A program made the position numbers and the translations under genes. Source: QWHO01 sp021404945 (GTDB lineage: Bacteria > Vulcanimicrobiota > Xenobia > Xenobiales > QWHO01). From it: 64,000 nucleotides of DNA. This document shows positions 24,449-33,024 of this stretch, one piece after another. Where the stretch lies: the NCBI GenBank assembly GCA_963169765.1, contig CAUJEN010000090.1:203260-267259 (forward strand), given 5' to 3'. Under the pieces are notes generated by a model. It searched no databases. It was not told the DNA's origin and saw only the letters and a list, made by a program, of their open reading frames with translations. Numbering within the stretch: position 1 is the stretch's first letter; each line of letters begins with the position of its first letter.

Positions 24449-24474
24449 GAAGGAGACGGGATTGCTCCCGTCTC
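24449..24474 (-). terminator. Rho-independent terminator downstream of the large TPR gene
   Basis: On the minus strand GAGACGGGA and TCCCGTCTC form a 9-bp stem with a 4-nt loop, followed by CTTCTTTT. It lies between the stop at 24479 and the next gene start at 24406. Part of the transcript should end here, and the TPR/Lon-like and Clp-like genes may have a second promoter or be expressed by read-through. Confidence 0.75.
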
Positions 24475-24478
24475 TGGC

Positions 24479-26620
24479 TTACTGCTGGTACCAGTCCACC
24501 TCGCCCGTGCCCATCCACCCCTCGGGCGTCGAGCTGTCCGGCGGCGGCGGGGGTGGCTGCGGTTTGGGTTTGGGCTGGGGAGCCGGCGGTGGCGCCGGAG
24601 CCGGCTCGGGCGTCTCGGGCCGGGCCGGCGGCGTCCAGGCTTCTTCCTGGGAGCTCATCGTATCGGCGGCCTCCTCGGCTGTCTCGGGGACGGGCAGAGG
24701 CCCGACCTTCTCGACTAGCTCCTCGATCCGTCCTTTGATGGTGGGGACGGCCAGGTTGAGGGGATCGAGCACCACGAAGCGCTGGTAGAGCTCGAGGGCC
24801 CGACGCAGATCGTTACGCTTCTCGGCCACCATGCCAAGGCCCCGCACCGCTACCGAGTCCATGAAGTCGTAGCGCAAAGCGTTGGTATAAGCCTCCTCGG
24901 CCGCGCCGATGTTGCCCAGCAGCGAGCAGCAGTCGCCCAGCAGGCTCCAGAGAGCCGATGAGGCGGGGGCACAACCGGTCTGATGCTCTGCCTGGGTACG
25001 CACCTCCTCGGCCAGCTCCAGGGCTTCCTCCTTGCGTCCCTGGCGCACCATCAGCTTGACCTTGCGGAACACCTGGTGAATGGAGTCGGGGTAGGCCTCG
25101 CAGATCTCCTCCATGGTTTTGAAGGCATCTTCGACCTGACCCATCTTCATCAGGGCGGTGGCCAGGGCCACCGCCAGGTTGGAGTGCACTTCCTCGTTGG
25201 CGTAGCTGCAGCGCAAGCCCTCACGGCCGGCCTCGGCGGCCGTTGCCCAGTCTTCCTGGCGTACTTTGAACTCAGCCAGGCCCAGGTGGCAGCGCGCATC
25301 GCGTGGCGCCTGCTTCACCGATTTGACATACAGTTTCTCCGCTTCGGCAAGATCCCCCACGGCTTCGTAGATGGGCGCAATCATGCGTAGGTTGCCCTCG
25401 GGATCGCGATCGTAGATGGCCAGCGCCTCCCGATAGCGACCGAGCTTGAAGAATAGATCGGCCAGGGCGCGCTCGATGGCTCGACGCACCGATTTCTTCT
25501 CGTTGGGATCGTTGATGATCTCTTCGTAGTAGTCCACCGCGTCCTGGGAGCGGCCCATGCGCACGTAGAGCCGACCTAGCTCCCACAGCGCCTGAGCATT
25601 CTTGGAATCGGACAGCAGGGCTTCCTTGAGGTAGTGGATGGCCTCGTCGAACTCACCCGCTTGAATCAGCTGGCCGGTGAGAATCTGCCAGGCTCGCGTG
25701 TCGCCGCGATAGGTTTTGACATATTCTTTCAACTCGGCGATCATACTGTCGTTGAGGGCACGCCATTCTTTGACCATGCCTTTGTTGGAGTAGACCCGCA
25801 ACAGCTCGACCTTCCACTGGCGGGCATTCTTGTGATCGGTGTTGGTCTTCAAGGAGCGCTCGAAGAACAGTCGAGCGGCGTCCATGTCCTTGACCCGGTA
25901 GCTCAATCGAGCCGCCGAATCGAGCAGGGTAGGCGAGTCGGCCCGGGTCTCAAGGGCCTTGGCCAACAGTCGGATACCCATCTGGTGGAGCTGGATGCGC
26001 TTTTCAGTCTCCAGTCCCTTGCCCAGCATCTCCTCGTAGAATGTGCCCCCCAGAGGGGCTTCGTCGGATTGACGAAGCTCGAGCAACTTGGTGTAGGAGA
26101 CTTCGGCTGTTTTCAGGGCCCCGGCCCGCACGGCCGTGGCCGCCAGGCGGCGGATCGTCTCGGGGTCCTCGGGGGTGAACTGAGCCACCCACCGACGCCA
26201 CTCGAGAGCCTTGGTGAAGGAGCCTTCCTCTTCCAGCGCCTCGGCCAGCTTGACGCCAAAGAAGGAGTCGCCGCAAACCCGAGCCGCCTGTTGCAGAGCG
26301 GCGCGCATCGCGGGGCGGTCGTTCGATTTCCGCAGGATGCGATACTTGCGGATATGGAGCTCTTTGTCGTCGGGGTTCTGCTCGAGCGCCGCATCCACCT
26401 CGGCCAGGGCTTCCTCGAGATTCTCCTTGGGAATATCGCCGAAAATGGGCTTATCGCCCTCCTCGACGGCCATGGGATTCTTCGAGGGAACGTCTTTTCG
26501 GACCAGGCCGGAGGTTGCAGCGGCGTGCTTCCCACCTTCGGTGGGCGTCTGGCCGGAGCTGCCCTTGGCAGGCAGCTGCGGCTTGTGCTGCTGATTTCCA
26601 GAGCCAAACTTGGGAGTCAC
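24479..26620 (-). CDS. Large TPR-repeat protein with Pro-rich C-terminus
   Basis: A 713-residue protein. The GTG at 26620 is chosen for its AAGGGAG site 8 bp upstream; the frame is open for 17 more codons. After a basic, disordered N-terminus (about 60 residues) come at least twelve TPR-like helical hairpins (LEEALAEVDAALEQNPDDKE; AQALWELGRLYVRMGRSQDA; AAEEAYTNALRYDFMDSVAV). The last 65 residues are Pro-rich (PAPAPPPAPQPKPKPQPPPP). No signal peptide or membrane helix. It heads the TPR / TPR-Lon-like / Clp-like cluster and probably scaffolds protein contacts. Confidence 0.8.
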   Translation of the reverse strand: MTPKFGSGNQQHKPQLPAKGSSGQTPTEGGKHAAATSGLVRKDVPSKNPMAVEEGDKPIFGDIPKENLEEALAEVDAALEQNPDDKELHIRKYRILRKSNDRPAMRAALQQAARVCGDSFFGVKLAEALEEEGSFTKALEWRRWVAQFTPEDPETIRRLAATAVRAGALKTAEVSYTKLLELRQSDEAPLGGTFYEEMLGKGLETEKRIQLHQMGIRLLAKALETRADSPTLLDSAARLSYRVKDMDAARLFFERSLKTNTDHKNARQWKVELLRVYSNKGMVKEWRALNDSMIAELKEYVKTYRGDTRAWQILTGQLIQAGEFDEAIHYLKEALLSDSKNAQALWELGRLYVRMGRSQDAVDYYEEIINDPNEKKSVRRAIERALADLFFKLGRYREALAIYDRDPEGNLRMIAPIYEAVGDLAEAEKLYVKSVKQAPRDARCHLGLAEFKVRQEDWATAAEAGREGLRCSYANEEVHSNLAVALATALMKMGQVEDAFKTMEEICEAYPDSIHQVFRKVKLMVRQGRKEEALELAEEVRTQAEHQTGCAPASSALWSLLGDCCSLLGNIGAAEEAYTNALRYDFMDSVAVRGLGMVAEKRNDLRRALELYQRFVVLDPLNLAVPTIKGRIEELVEKVGPLPVPETAEEAADTMSSQEEAWTPPARPETPEPAPAPPPAPQPKPKPQPPPPPPDSSTPEGWMGTGEVDWYQQ

Positions 26621-26928
26621 CGTATCTCCCTTCCAGAGGCGGGGGCCTGCCCGCCCAGTTTCATGGTGCACGTAAGAGGAGGAATGCTGGCCATTCTCCT
26701 CCGCTGAGTAAGTTCGGGACCTGCCGGGAACCTCCCTGCCACTGCGCTACTCCAAACACAAGCCTGATCGCGACCCGAACGAGCCGGATCCTTCCCCCGC
26801 CCCCCTGTTTGACCGAGGAAGCCTCTCCCCCTTCCTTGGGTCGCCAAGAAGTGTGCAGACCTTGACAGCGGGCTGGAATGCTTGGTCCAGGAAGGACTCA
26901 TCGCTCAAGATCAGAACATGGCGCCGCC

Positions 26929-28992
26929 ATGGCTGGCGAAAACCAGGAGCCGCGCCGTCTGGGCGGCCGATATGAAGTTCTGGGACTGCTCGGCGAGGGC
27001 GGGATGTCCCAGGTCTACCGAGGTCGCGATCTGAAGCTCGGGCGCGAGGTTGCCATCAAAATTCCTCGCCCTGAGATCGCACGCGACCAGGACGCGCGGC
27101 TGCGATTCGTACGCGAGGGAAAGAGCGCCGCCAAGCTCAATCATCCGAACATTGTTCAGGTCTACGACTCCTCTGACGAGCCTGATGAGCCTTTCTTGAT
27201 CATGGAGCTGGTGCCGGGCGAGGACCTGCGCCAGCGCCTGCAGCGCGGCCCTTTGCCTCCCCCCCAGGCGGTGGCCATGATGGTCCAGGTTCTCTCGGCT
27301 CTCGAGTGCGCCCATTCAAAAGGGGTTGTCCATCGCGATCTGTCGGCTCGCAATGTGCTGCTGGATGCCCACGGCTCGGCGCGCGTCTCGGATTTCGGGG
27401 TGGCTCAGGCTCTGGGCGATCATACCCTGACCCGGACGGGCGAGATGCTCGGCTCGGTCAGCTACATGTCTCCCGAGCAGGCTCAGGGGAAGGACTCGGG
27501 CCCGCCCACCGACCTCTACGCGGCCGGAGTGCTGTTGTTCGAGATGCTGACCGGCCGGCTGCCTTTCACCGGCGATACCCCGGTGCAGGTAGCCCTCAAG
27601 CACATCCAGGAAAGCCCTCCCAGCGCCTCGCAGATCAATCCTGCCGTACCCCCCGGGCTCGACCAGGTCATCCTGCGAGCCCTGGCCAAACGTCCCGAGG
27701 ATCGCTTCAATTCGGCCAGCGAGATGGCCCGAGCTCTCCAGGAGGGCTCGGCACCCGTGCCTGGCCCCATTCTCGAGCACACCCGGGTTCGCCAGTCGGC
27801 TGTCCGGCCACCCGTCGAGCCCCGTGCTCCGGCACCCCAGCGGACTCCCTACATTGTTGGTGCACTGGCCTTGCTGGCGGTCGTGTCGGTGCTGATCGGA
27901 ATGCTGCTGATGCCACCTCCCAGCGTGGCGGTGCCCGACCTGGTCGGACTTGATCTCAAGGCCGCGCGCCAGAAGGCCGAGGCCCTTGGCCTGCGCCTGG
28001 AGGTCTCCGAGCGTCGCCCAGATGCCGCGGCTGACAAGGATATCGTGCTCGAGCAAGACCCGACCCCTGGCGAGTTGCGCAAGCAAGGCGACTTCGTGCG
28101 GGTGGTGGTGAGCCAGGCGCCCGAGAGGATCGTCGTGCCCGATGTGGCGGGGAAGACCGAGCCTCAAGCGGTCGAGGTGCTCGAGACCCTGGGTTTTCGC
28201 GTGCTGCTCGAACGCGAGGAAAGCGCCTCGGTGCCGGGGGGGCGGGTCATCCGCCAGGACCCGCCAGCCGGGGAGGAGCGGACCCGCGGCAGCCAGGTGA
28301 AGGTCTTCATTTCAACCGGGACGGTAAAAACGGCCGTCCCCAACCTGGTCGGCATGGGCCGCGAGGAGGCAGAGCTCCTGCTCAAGAGCCTGGAGATGAC
28401 CCTGGTAGTCGGGGGGACCCGCCAGGACGCCAGCGCTCCCGAAGGCACGGTCCTGGAGCAGCTCCCCTCGCCTGGAACGCTGGCCGTGAAAGGTCGCAAG
28501 GTCTCGATCATCCTCTCGGCCGGCTCCCTGGGAATGACAGCCCCCGATCTGGAGGGAAAGTCGCTCAAGGAAGCCGAGGAGATGGCGCGCCGGTCGGGCC
28601 TCAAACTGGTCGTGGAAGGCCCGAGCAGCCCCCAGGATTCGGTCGTCTTCCAGGATCCGTTGCCCGGGGATCCGCTCAAAGGCAGCACGGTGACGGTCAA
28701 GACCAACCCCAGTGTGGTGGTTCCCAATCTCAGCGGTCTGATCGAGGACGATGCTCGTAACCAGCTCGAGGATATCGGATTGAAGCTGGGGGAGACCCGC
28801 CGGATCAACTCCGCCGCCCCGGAGGGCGAGGTGGTCGGACAGGAGCCCGACTCGGGCATGGAGGTGTCACCGGGCACCCAGGTGCACCTCTACGTCTCCG
28901 ACCCGAGTGCTCCGTTGCCCACTCCCGATCCCGTTCTGACGCCAATTGATCCATCGCCGCCCTCGCCCGCGCCGCCCTGGGTCCCTCGCTGA
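26929..28992 (+). CDS. PASTA-domain Ser/Thr kinase (PknB/PrkC type) with unusual catalytic loop
   Basis: A 687-residue single-pass membrane kinase. Residues 10-280 are the kinase: GLLGEGGMSQVYRG, VAIKIPR, catalytic loop VVHRDLSARNVLL, VSDFGVAQ, SVSYMSPEQAQG. A helix (YIVGALALLAVVSVLIGMLL) at about 305-325 is followed outside by five PASTA repeats, starting VAVPDLVG, RIVVPDVAG, KTAVPNLVG, MTAPDLEG and VVVPNLSG. PASTA repeats bind muropeptides or lipid II, so this kinase probably couples cell-wall state to phosphorylation. Bacterial kinases nearly always have HRDLKPxN; here the Lys and Pro are Ser and Ala, as in tyrosine kinases (HRDLAARN). ATG 26929 is preferred over 26878 by similarity. Confidence 0.93.
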   Translation: MAGENQEPRRLGGRYEVLGLLGEGGMSQVYRGRDLKLGREVAIKIPRPEIARDQDARLRFVREGKSAAKLNHPNIVQVYDSSDEPDEPFLIMELVPGEDLRQRLQRGPLPPPQAVAMMVQVLSALECAHSKGVVHRDLSARNVLLDAHGSARVSDFGVAQALGDHTLTRTGEMLGSVSYMSPEQAQGKDSGPPTDLYAAGVLLFEMLTGRLPFTGDTPVQVALKHIQESPPSASQINPAVPPGLDQVILRALAKRPEDRFNSASEMARALQEGSAPVPGPILEHTRVRQSAVRPPVEPRAPAPQRTPYIVGALALLAVVSVLIGMLLMPPPSVAVPDLVGLDLKAARQKAEALGLRLEVSERRPDAAADKDIVLEQDPTPGELRKQGDFVRVVVSQAPERIVVPDVAGKTEPQAVEVLETLGFRVLLEREESASVPGGRVIRQDPPAGEERTRGSQVKVFISTGTVKTAVPNLVGMGREEAELLLKSLEMTLVVGGTRQDASAPEGTVLEQLPSPGTLAVKGRKVSIILSAGSLGMTAPDLEGKSLKEAEEMARRSGLKLVVEGPSSPQDSVVFQDPLPGDPLKGSTVTVKTNPSVVVPNLSGLIEDDARNQLEDIGLKLGETRRINSAAPEGEVVGQEPDSGMEVSPGTQVHLYVSDPSAPLPTPDPVLTPIDPSPPSPAPPWVPR

Positions 28993-29073
28993 AAGATATT
29001 CAAAGGTCTTGCCAGGAGACCGCATCAACAGCGAGAATGTCCCTTCACAGTTGCCTGAACCGGAGGATTGATC

Positions 29074-30120
29074 TTGGCTAGCGAGCCGAAACAGCCCTCG
29101 GGGGGTGCCGAGCAGGGGCCGTTGCTCGATCCACGCATCCCTTTCGAGAAAGAGACCCCGGCCGAGTTTGCCGTGGGAACGTTGAAGACCATCGCCCTGG
29201 TGCTGGCTGTTGGCATCACGCTGGTCTTCTCGCTCATCTACGGCTGGACCATCTATGAAAGCTACTTCAAGCTCCCCGAAGAGGTCGAAGTGCCTGTCAT
29301 CACCGGCAAGACCGTCGAGGAGGCCAACGAAATGCTGGCCAAGCTTGGCCTGCGCTTGCAGGTTCACGAGTCGCGCTACACGGGTAAGCCCGAGAAAGAG
29401 ATCATCTCCCAGAATCCGGCTGCCAAGCGCAAGGTGCGCGAGGGGAACGAAATTCTCGTGGTCGTAAGCCTCGGGCCGGAGTTGATGGAGGTCCCTGACC
29501 TGGTGGGCAAGTCGCTGCGCGAGGTGGAGATCGAGCTGGCCAACAACGCCCTGAAGCTGGGCAAGGTTACCTGGAGCAAGCCCGACCCCGAAAAACCCGA
29601 GGAGGTGCTCAAGCAAGAGCCTGCTCCCGGCAAGAAAGTGAAGAAGGGCACCCCGGTGGATGTCAAGATGCAGAAGGGCGGTGGTCCCGAAGCCATGACC
29701 CCGGTGCCCAACCTGAAAGGCAAGCCCATCTACACGGTGAGCACGGCCCTGTCCAAGGCTGACCTGCAGATGGGCGGCATCACCTGGAAGTTCCATCAGG
29801 TCGCGGCTCGGGGCGAGGTGATCGAGCAGGGGCCCCCTCCGGGCAGCAAGGTATCGGCTCGCACGCCCGTCGAATTCGAAGTCAGCGCCGGCCCGCCTGA
29901 GGGTCGTGCCTATCGCTCCCGGCAACTGGCCATCGACGTGCCAACCGGGGCCGACGCTCAGCGCGTCAGCGTGCTCTTGAACAACGGCGTGGGCACCGAC
30001 ACCGTCTTCGATGGGCGGCAGGCCTCGGGAGACACGATGAAGCTGCTGGTTTCCGGGTTGCCAGGCTCGGAGGTCGAGGTCTACATCAACGACAAACTGA
30101 CCAAGCGCGAGAAGCTTTGA
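29074..30120 (+). CDS. Single-pass membrane protein with extracytoplasmic PASTA repeats
   Basis: A 348-residue protein starting at TTG 29074, which has GGAGGA 6 bp upstream. A cytoplasmic stretch of about 35 residues and a membrane helix (TIALVLAVGITLVFSLIYGW) precede three PASTA repeats (VEVPVITG, MEVPDLVG, TPVPNLKG) and a C-terminal beta domain. It has no kinase domain. It follows the PASTA kinase by 80 bp on the same strand and may share its ligand or form a receptor pair with it. The stop overlaps the rpe start. Confidence 0.82.
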   Translation: MASEPKQPSGGAEQGPLLDPRIPFEKETPAEFAVGTLKTIALVLAVGITLVFSLIYGWTIYESYFKLPEEVEVPVITGKTVEEANEMLAKLGLRLQVHESRYTGKPEKEIISQNPAAKRKVREGNEILVVVSLGPELMEVPDLVGKSLREVEIELANNALKLGKVTWSKPDPEKPEEVLKQEPAPGKKVKKGTPVDVKMQKGGGPEAMTPVPNLKGKPIYTVSTALSKADLQMGGITWKFHQVAARGEVIEQGPPPGSKVSARTPVEFEVSAGPPEGRAYRSRQLAIDVPTGADAQRVSVLLNNGVGTDTVFDGRQASGDTMKLLVSGLPGSEVEVYINDKLTKREKL

Positions 30121-30761
30121 GGCCGCTGCAAGTCTCTGCTTCCATCCTGTCAGCCGACTTTGCCCGCCTGGGCGAGGAAGTTCAGGCAGTGGACGCCGCC
30201 GGGGCGGACGTGATCCATCTCGACGCGATGGACGGCGCGTTCGTGCCCAACCTGACCTTTGGAGCGGTTCTGGTCAAGGCCCTGCGGCCGGTGACCGACA
30301 AACCCTTCGACGTGCACGCCATGGTGGCTGACCCTGGTCGTTTCGTGGAGCCCTTTGCCCAGGCCGGAGCCCAGTTGCTGACGGTGCACGTCGAGGCCTG
30401 TGTCCACCTGCAGCGGGTATTGGCTCAGATTCGAGAAGCAGGCATGCGGGCGGGCGTGGCGGTCAATCCGGCCACTCCGGTGGACTTCCTCGAGTATTTG
30501 CTGGATGACCTCGATCACGTGTTGCTCATGACCGTCAACCCGGGCTTCTCGGGCCAGCGGTTCCTGCCGGCGGTCATGGCCAAGGTGCGTCGCGTGCGCG
30601 AGCTGGTGGCCGGGCGCCCCATCGACATCGGGGTGGACGGTGGGGTTGCGCCCCAGACCGCGCCGGCCTGCCGCGAAGCCGGCGCCAATGTCCTGATCGC
30701 CGCCACTGCCATCTTCGGTCAGAGCGACTACGCCCGCGCCATTGCAGACCTGCGAGGCTGA
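30117..30761 (+). CDS. rpe: Ribulose-phosphate 3-epimerase
   Basis: Interconverts ribulose 5-phosphate and xylulose 5-phosphate in the pentose phosphate pathway. The 214-residue TIM barrel shows QVSASILSADFARLGEEV, HLDAMDGAFVPNLTFG, PFDVHAMVADP (usually DVHLM), LLMTVNPGFSGQRF and IGVDGGV, matching the metal and phosphate binding residues of the family. The start is a TTG overlapping the previous stop by 3 bp. Placement after a PASTA protein mirrors the common bacterial order PASTA kinase - rsgA - rpe. Confidence 0.95.
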   Translation: MRPLQVSASILSADFARLGEEVQAVDAAGADVIHLDAMDGAFVPNLTFGAVLVKALRPVTDKPFDVHAMVADPGRFVEPFAQAGAQLLTVHVEACVHLQRVLAQIREAGMRAGVAVNPATPVDFLEYLLDDLDHVLLMTVNPGFSGQRFLPAVMAKVRRVRELVAGRPIDIGVDGGVAPQTAPACREAGANVLIAATAIFGQSDYARAIADLRG

Positions 30762-30798
30762 GAGGGGCTCACCCCGCGCTCACGGAAACTACCCTTCC

Positions 30799-32001
30799 GT
30801 GGCCAGACGATGGATACTTTTGTTGTGGCTGTTGACCGGGTGCACCATTACCCCGGTTCATCGCTATGATCTTTCCGTCCAGCTGACCAACGATTCCAAC
30901 CGTACCCTGACCGTCGAGGGTCGCTCCAATTTGCCCGAAGGAGCTCCCCTCGAGGCCATCTTGTCCACTCCCGAGGATGGCCTGTCGGTGGCCCGGGCTC
31001 GGGGCGAGGTCAGGCGCGGTCGCTACTACCTGATCCTGGACGTGACCCGGGCCCCGGGCGGCCAGCCGCTCGATCTGGAAGTCATGTTTGACCCGCTGCT
31101 GGCCTCGGCGACCCTGCGCGACAAGGTGGGCCCGGCGGGGGTCGGAATGGGGGGATCTCTGGTGGAGGACCGCGACGGCCGCAACGTCCTGGTCAAGAGA
31201 CTGGCGGTCCTGCTTCCCATGGAGAGTCGCGAGGCGGCCCTGCGCAACATCGACCCGAGCAATCCTGAGGCCGGCATCCAGCGCATGGAGTCTTACGTTC
31301 TGCGCAACCCCGAGGACACCCAGGCGGCCGTCCACCTGGCCCTGGTTCTCCTCCACCTGCGCGAGCCCGAGCGTCACCCGGGCTCTCGGGCCCACGCTCT
31401 CCTGTCGCGAGCGCTCGATCTGGCCCCCAGCCTGGACTATCCGCCTGATGCGCGCCGCTGGTTGACCTCGCTGGACACCGAGCAGCGTGAGTTGGAGGCG
31501 CAGCGCGCCCTGCGCGAGCGCATGGAGAGCGCCAATCCTCGACGGATGGTGCAGATGAACGGGGTGGTGATTCCCGGGGTGCAGCTCGGTGGAGTGGTCA
31601 TGGGCACCCGGCCAGGCCGCCTTTTCGCCCAGTTCTGGCCCGAGCCGTTTCCCAGCTATCAGGGGACCGAGGTGGAGGTGGTGCGCATCAAAGACCTCTA
31701 TGACGTGCACATCGGCATCGATCCGGTCTCGCGCCAGATCGTGAGCGCCGCCACTCACTCAGAGTTCTACCGTTTGCAGGAAGGGGCCCTGGGCGTGGGC
31801 AGCCTGTTGCAGGAGGTCCAGGAAGTGTATCCTCGGGCCAGGGGCAAGTATGGTCCGGCCAGCGTACGCGAGGATGGAACCGAGATCTCGGTGGGGATGG
31901 CCGACGTAGGCGGTCTGCGCTTCGAGCTCACGCGCCACGTGGATCCTCAGTTTCGCCTGCCGGTCGTGACGGTGACCGGCCTGGAAGTCTACCTTCCCTG
32001 A
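30799..32001 (+). CDS. Putative lipoprotein, unknown function
   Basis: About 400 residues. GTG 30799 opens VARRWILLLWLLTGC, a good lipobox (LTGC). The mature protein is rich in beta strands at the N-terminal part (LSVQLTNDSNRTLTVEGRS), then has a helical part that resembles a TPR unit (EAGIQRMESYVLRNPEDTQA) and a C-terminal region with VHIGIDPVSRQIVSAATHSE. No family recognised. It ends one base before the convergent gene at 32003. Confidence 0.68.
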   Translation: MARRWILLLWLLTGCTITPVHRYDLSVQLTNDSNRTLTVEGRSNLPEGAPLEAILSTPEDGLSVARARGEVRRGRYYLILDVTRAPGGQPLDLEVMFDPLLASATLRDKVGPAGVGMGGSLVEDRDGRNVLVKRLAVLLPMESREAALRNIDPSNPEAGIQRMESYVLRNPEDTQAAVHLALVLLHLREPERHPGSRAHALLSRALDLAPSLDYPPDARRWLTSLDTEQRELEAQRALRERMESANPRRMVQMNGVVIPGVQLGGVVMGTRPGRLFAQFWPEPFPSYQGTEVEVVRIKDLYDVHIGIDPVSRQIVSAATHSEFYRLQEGALGVGSLLQEVQEVYPRARGKYGPASVREDGTEISVGMADVGGLRFELTRHVDPQFRLPVVTVTGLEVYLP

Positions 32002-32002
32002 C

Positions 32003-32566
32003 CTACTCGGTGATGACAAATTCTCCGTTCTCATCGGCGCGCAGCCAGACTGTCAGGTTGCGCTCCTCGGTGACCGGGTCGAAGAGCTCGACCTTCAGGC
32101 GGCCCGGCTCGATGGCAAGCACCCGCTCCACCCAGTAAGACGATTGGTTCTCGGAAAACTTGAACGTTCCCGGCCGCTGGCTCAGTGGGCAAAGATAGCC
32201 CTGGCTCACCAGCTCGAGCCTGGAGCCCGTCCAACGGAACCAGCGAAATCTGGTCGGGCTGACGTCGCTCTTCTGGTAGGTTCCCACCAGGTCGACCCTC
32301 TTGTCCCCGTCCAGGTCGCCGGCAGCCTGCAGATCGCCTCCGTCCAGGGGGCCGCCGAAGAGGAAAAGCTCCGTGCGCGGAGCCTGCCAGAGGGTTCGGC
32401 CCTGGCTATCGAGCACCACCAGTCGGGCTTGCTCGCCGAGGCGCTTGAGGACGAAGGACTCGGGCTTGCCGTCGCCGTTCAGGTCGACCTTGAGGGTCTG
32501 CACCACATCTCCATCAGCGGCCCAGGCCGCGCCGATCAACAAAGCACTGAGAAGAAGATATCGCAT
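32003..32566 (-). CDS. Secreted FG-GAP/VCBS-like protein (187 aa)
   Basis: Signal peptide MRYLLLSALLIGAAWA, then KVDLNGDGKPESFVLKRLG and AAGDLDGDKRVDLVGTYQ. These DxDGDGxxD stretches are Ca-binding loops of the VCBS/FG-GAP type that form beta-propeller blades. Only two blades are obvious, so the protein is probably a short extracytoplasmic binding domain. One Cys (GYLCPLSQRP) is present. Function unknown. Confidence 0.7.
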   Translation of the reverse strand: MRYLLLSALLIGAAWAADGDVVQTLKVDLNGDGKPESFVLKRLGEQARLVVLDSQGRTLWQAPRTELFLFGGPLDGGDLQAAGDLDGDKRVDLVGTYQKSDVSPTRFRWFRWTGSRLELVSQGYLCPLSQRPGTFKFSENQSSYWVERVLAIEPGRLKVELFDPVTEERNLTVWLRADENGEFVITE

Positions 32567-33024
32567 GTCCTTGTGCTTCGCATCGGGCTGGAGTCAGCCC
32601 TGGTGCCAGGCGCGGGAATCGGGCCCGGAACAAGGGGCGAAGAACTTGCTCTGAGCGGCCCCAGGAGGAAGGGCCCCACTTCTGGGCGGGATCCTGAGAG
32701 GAGCCAGGCAAGAAAACCCCGGGAAATGAGTCAGGCCGGCGTCATGGCCGGCCCTGGCATCAAGTTCGCATTCTTCCCACACTGTCCCGATTAATTCGGT
32801 CTTAGCGAAGCTCTTGCGTCCCCTCGGGGACAATACACTTCCGGACTCCACGAGCCCTGATCAATCTAGGAAGAAGTGAACATCAACCATCTGGAGTATA
32901 GCAAACATGCGGGCCAGAGTCAATCGAACAGCAATCCTGGTTCGTGCCCAATCATCCGTAATTTATTTCTGGATTGTCAATCGAACTGGAAGGCCAGCAG
33001 TTCTGCTGCGGCGATTGGCGACAA
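32567..33024. other. Intergenic region of 458 bp without a convincing gene
   Basis: Less GC-rich than the surroundings. It holds an 11-bp direct repeat GTCAATCGAAC at 32919-32929 and 32976-32986 and an inverted repeat GGCCGGC/GCCGGCC around 32732-32752. It should contain the promoter of the secreted-protein gene at 32566, but no clear -35/-10 pair was found. The adenine deaminase gene ends at its right border. Confidence 0.5.

Noticed and set aside
22415..24718. A 767-codon plus-strand open frame opposite the TPR/Lon-like gene
   Set aside because: Low-complexity Gln/Gly/Leu composition and no domain. The minus-strand gene has clear TPR and Lon-like patterns.
26855..26928. TTGACA near 26863 as a promoter for the PASTA kinase
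   Set aside because: No -10 hexamer lies 15-19 bp downstream, and the sequence is already close to the start codon.
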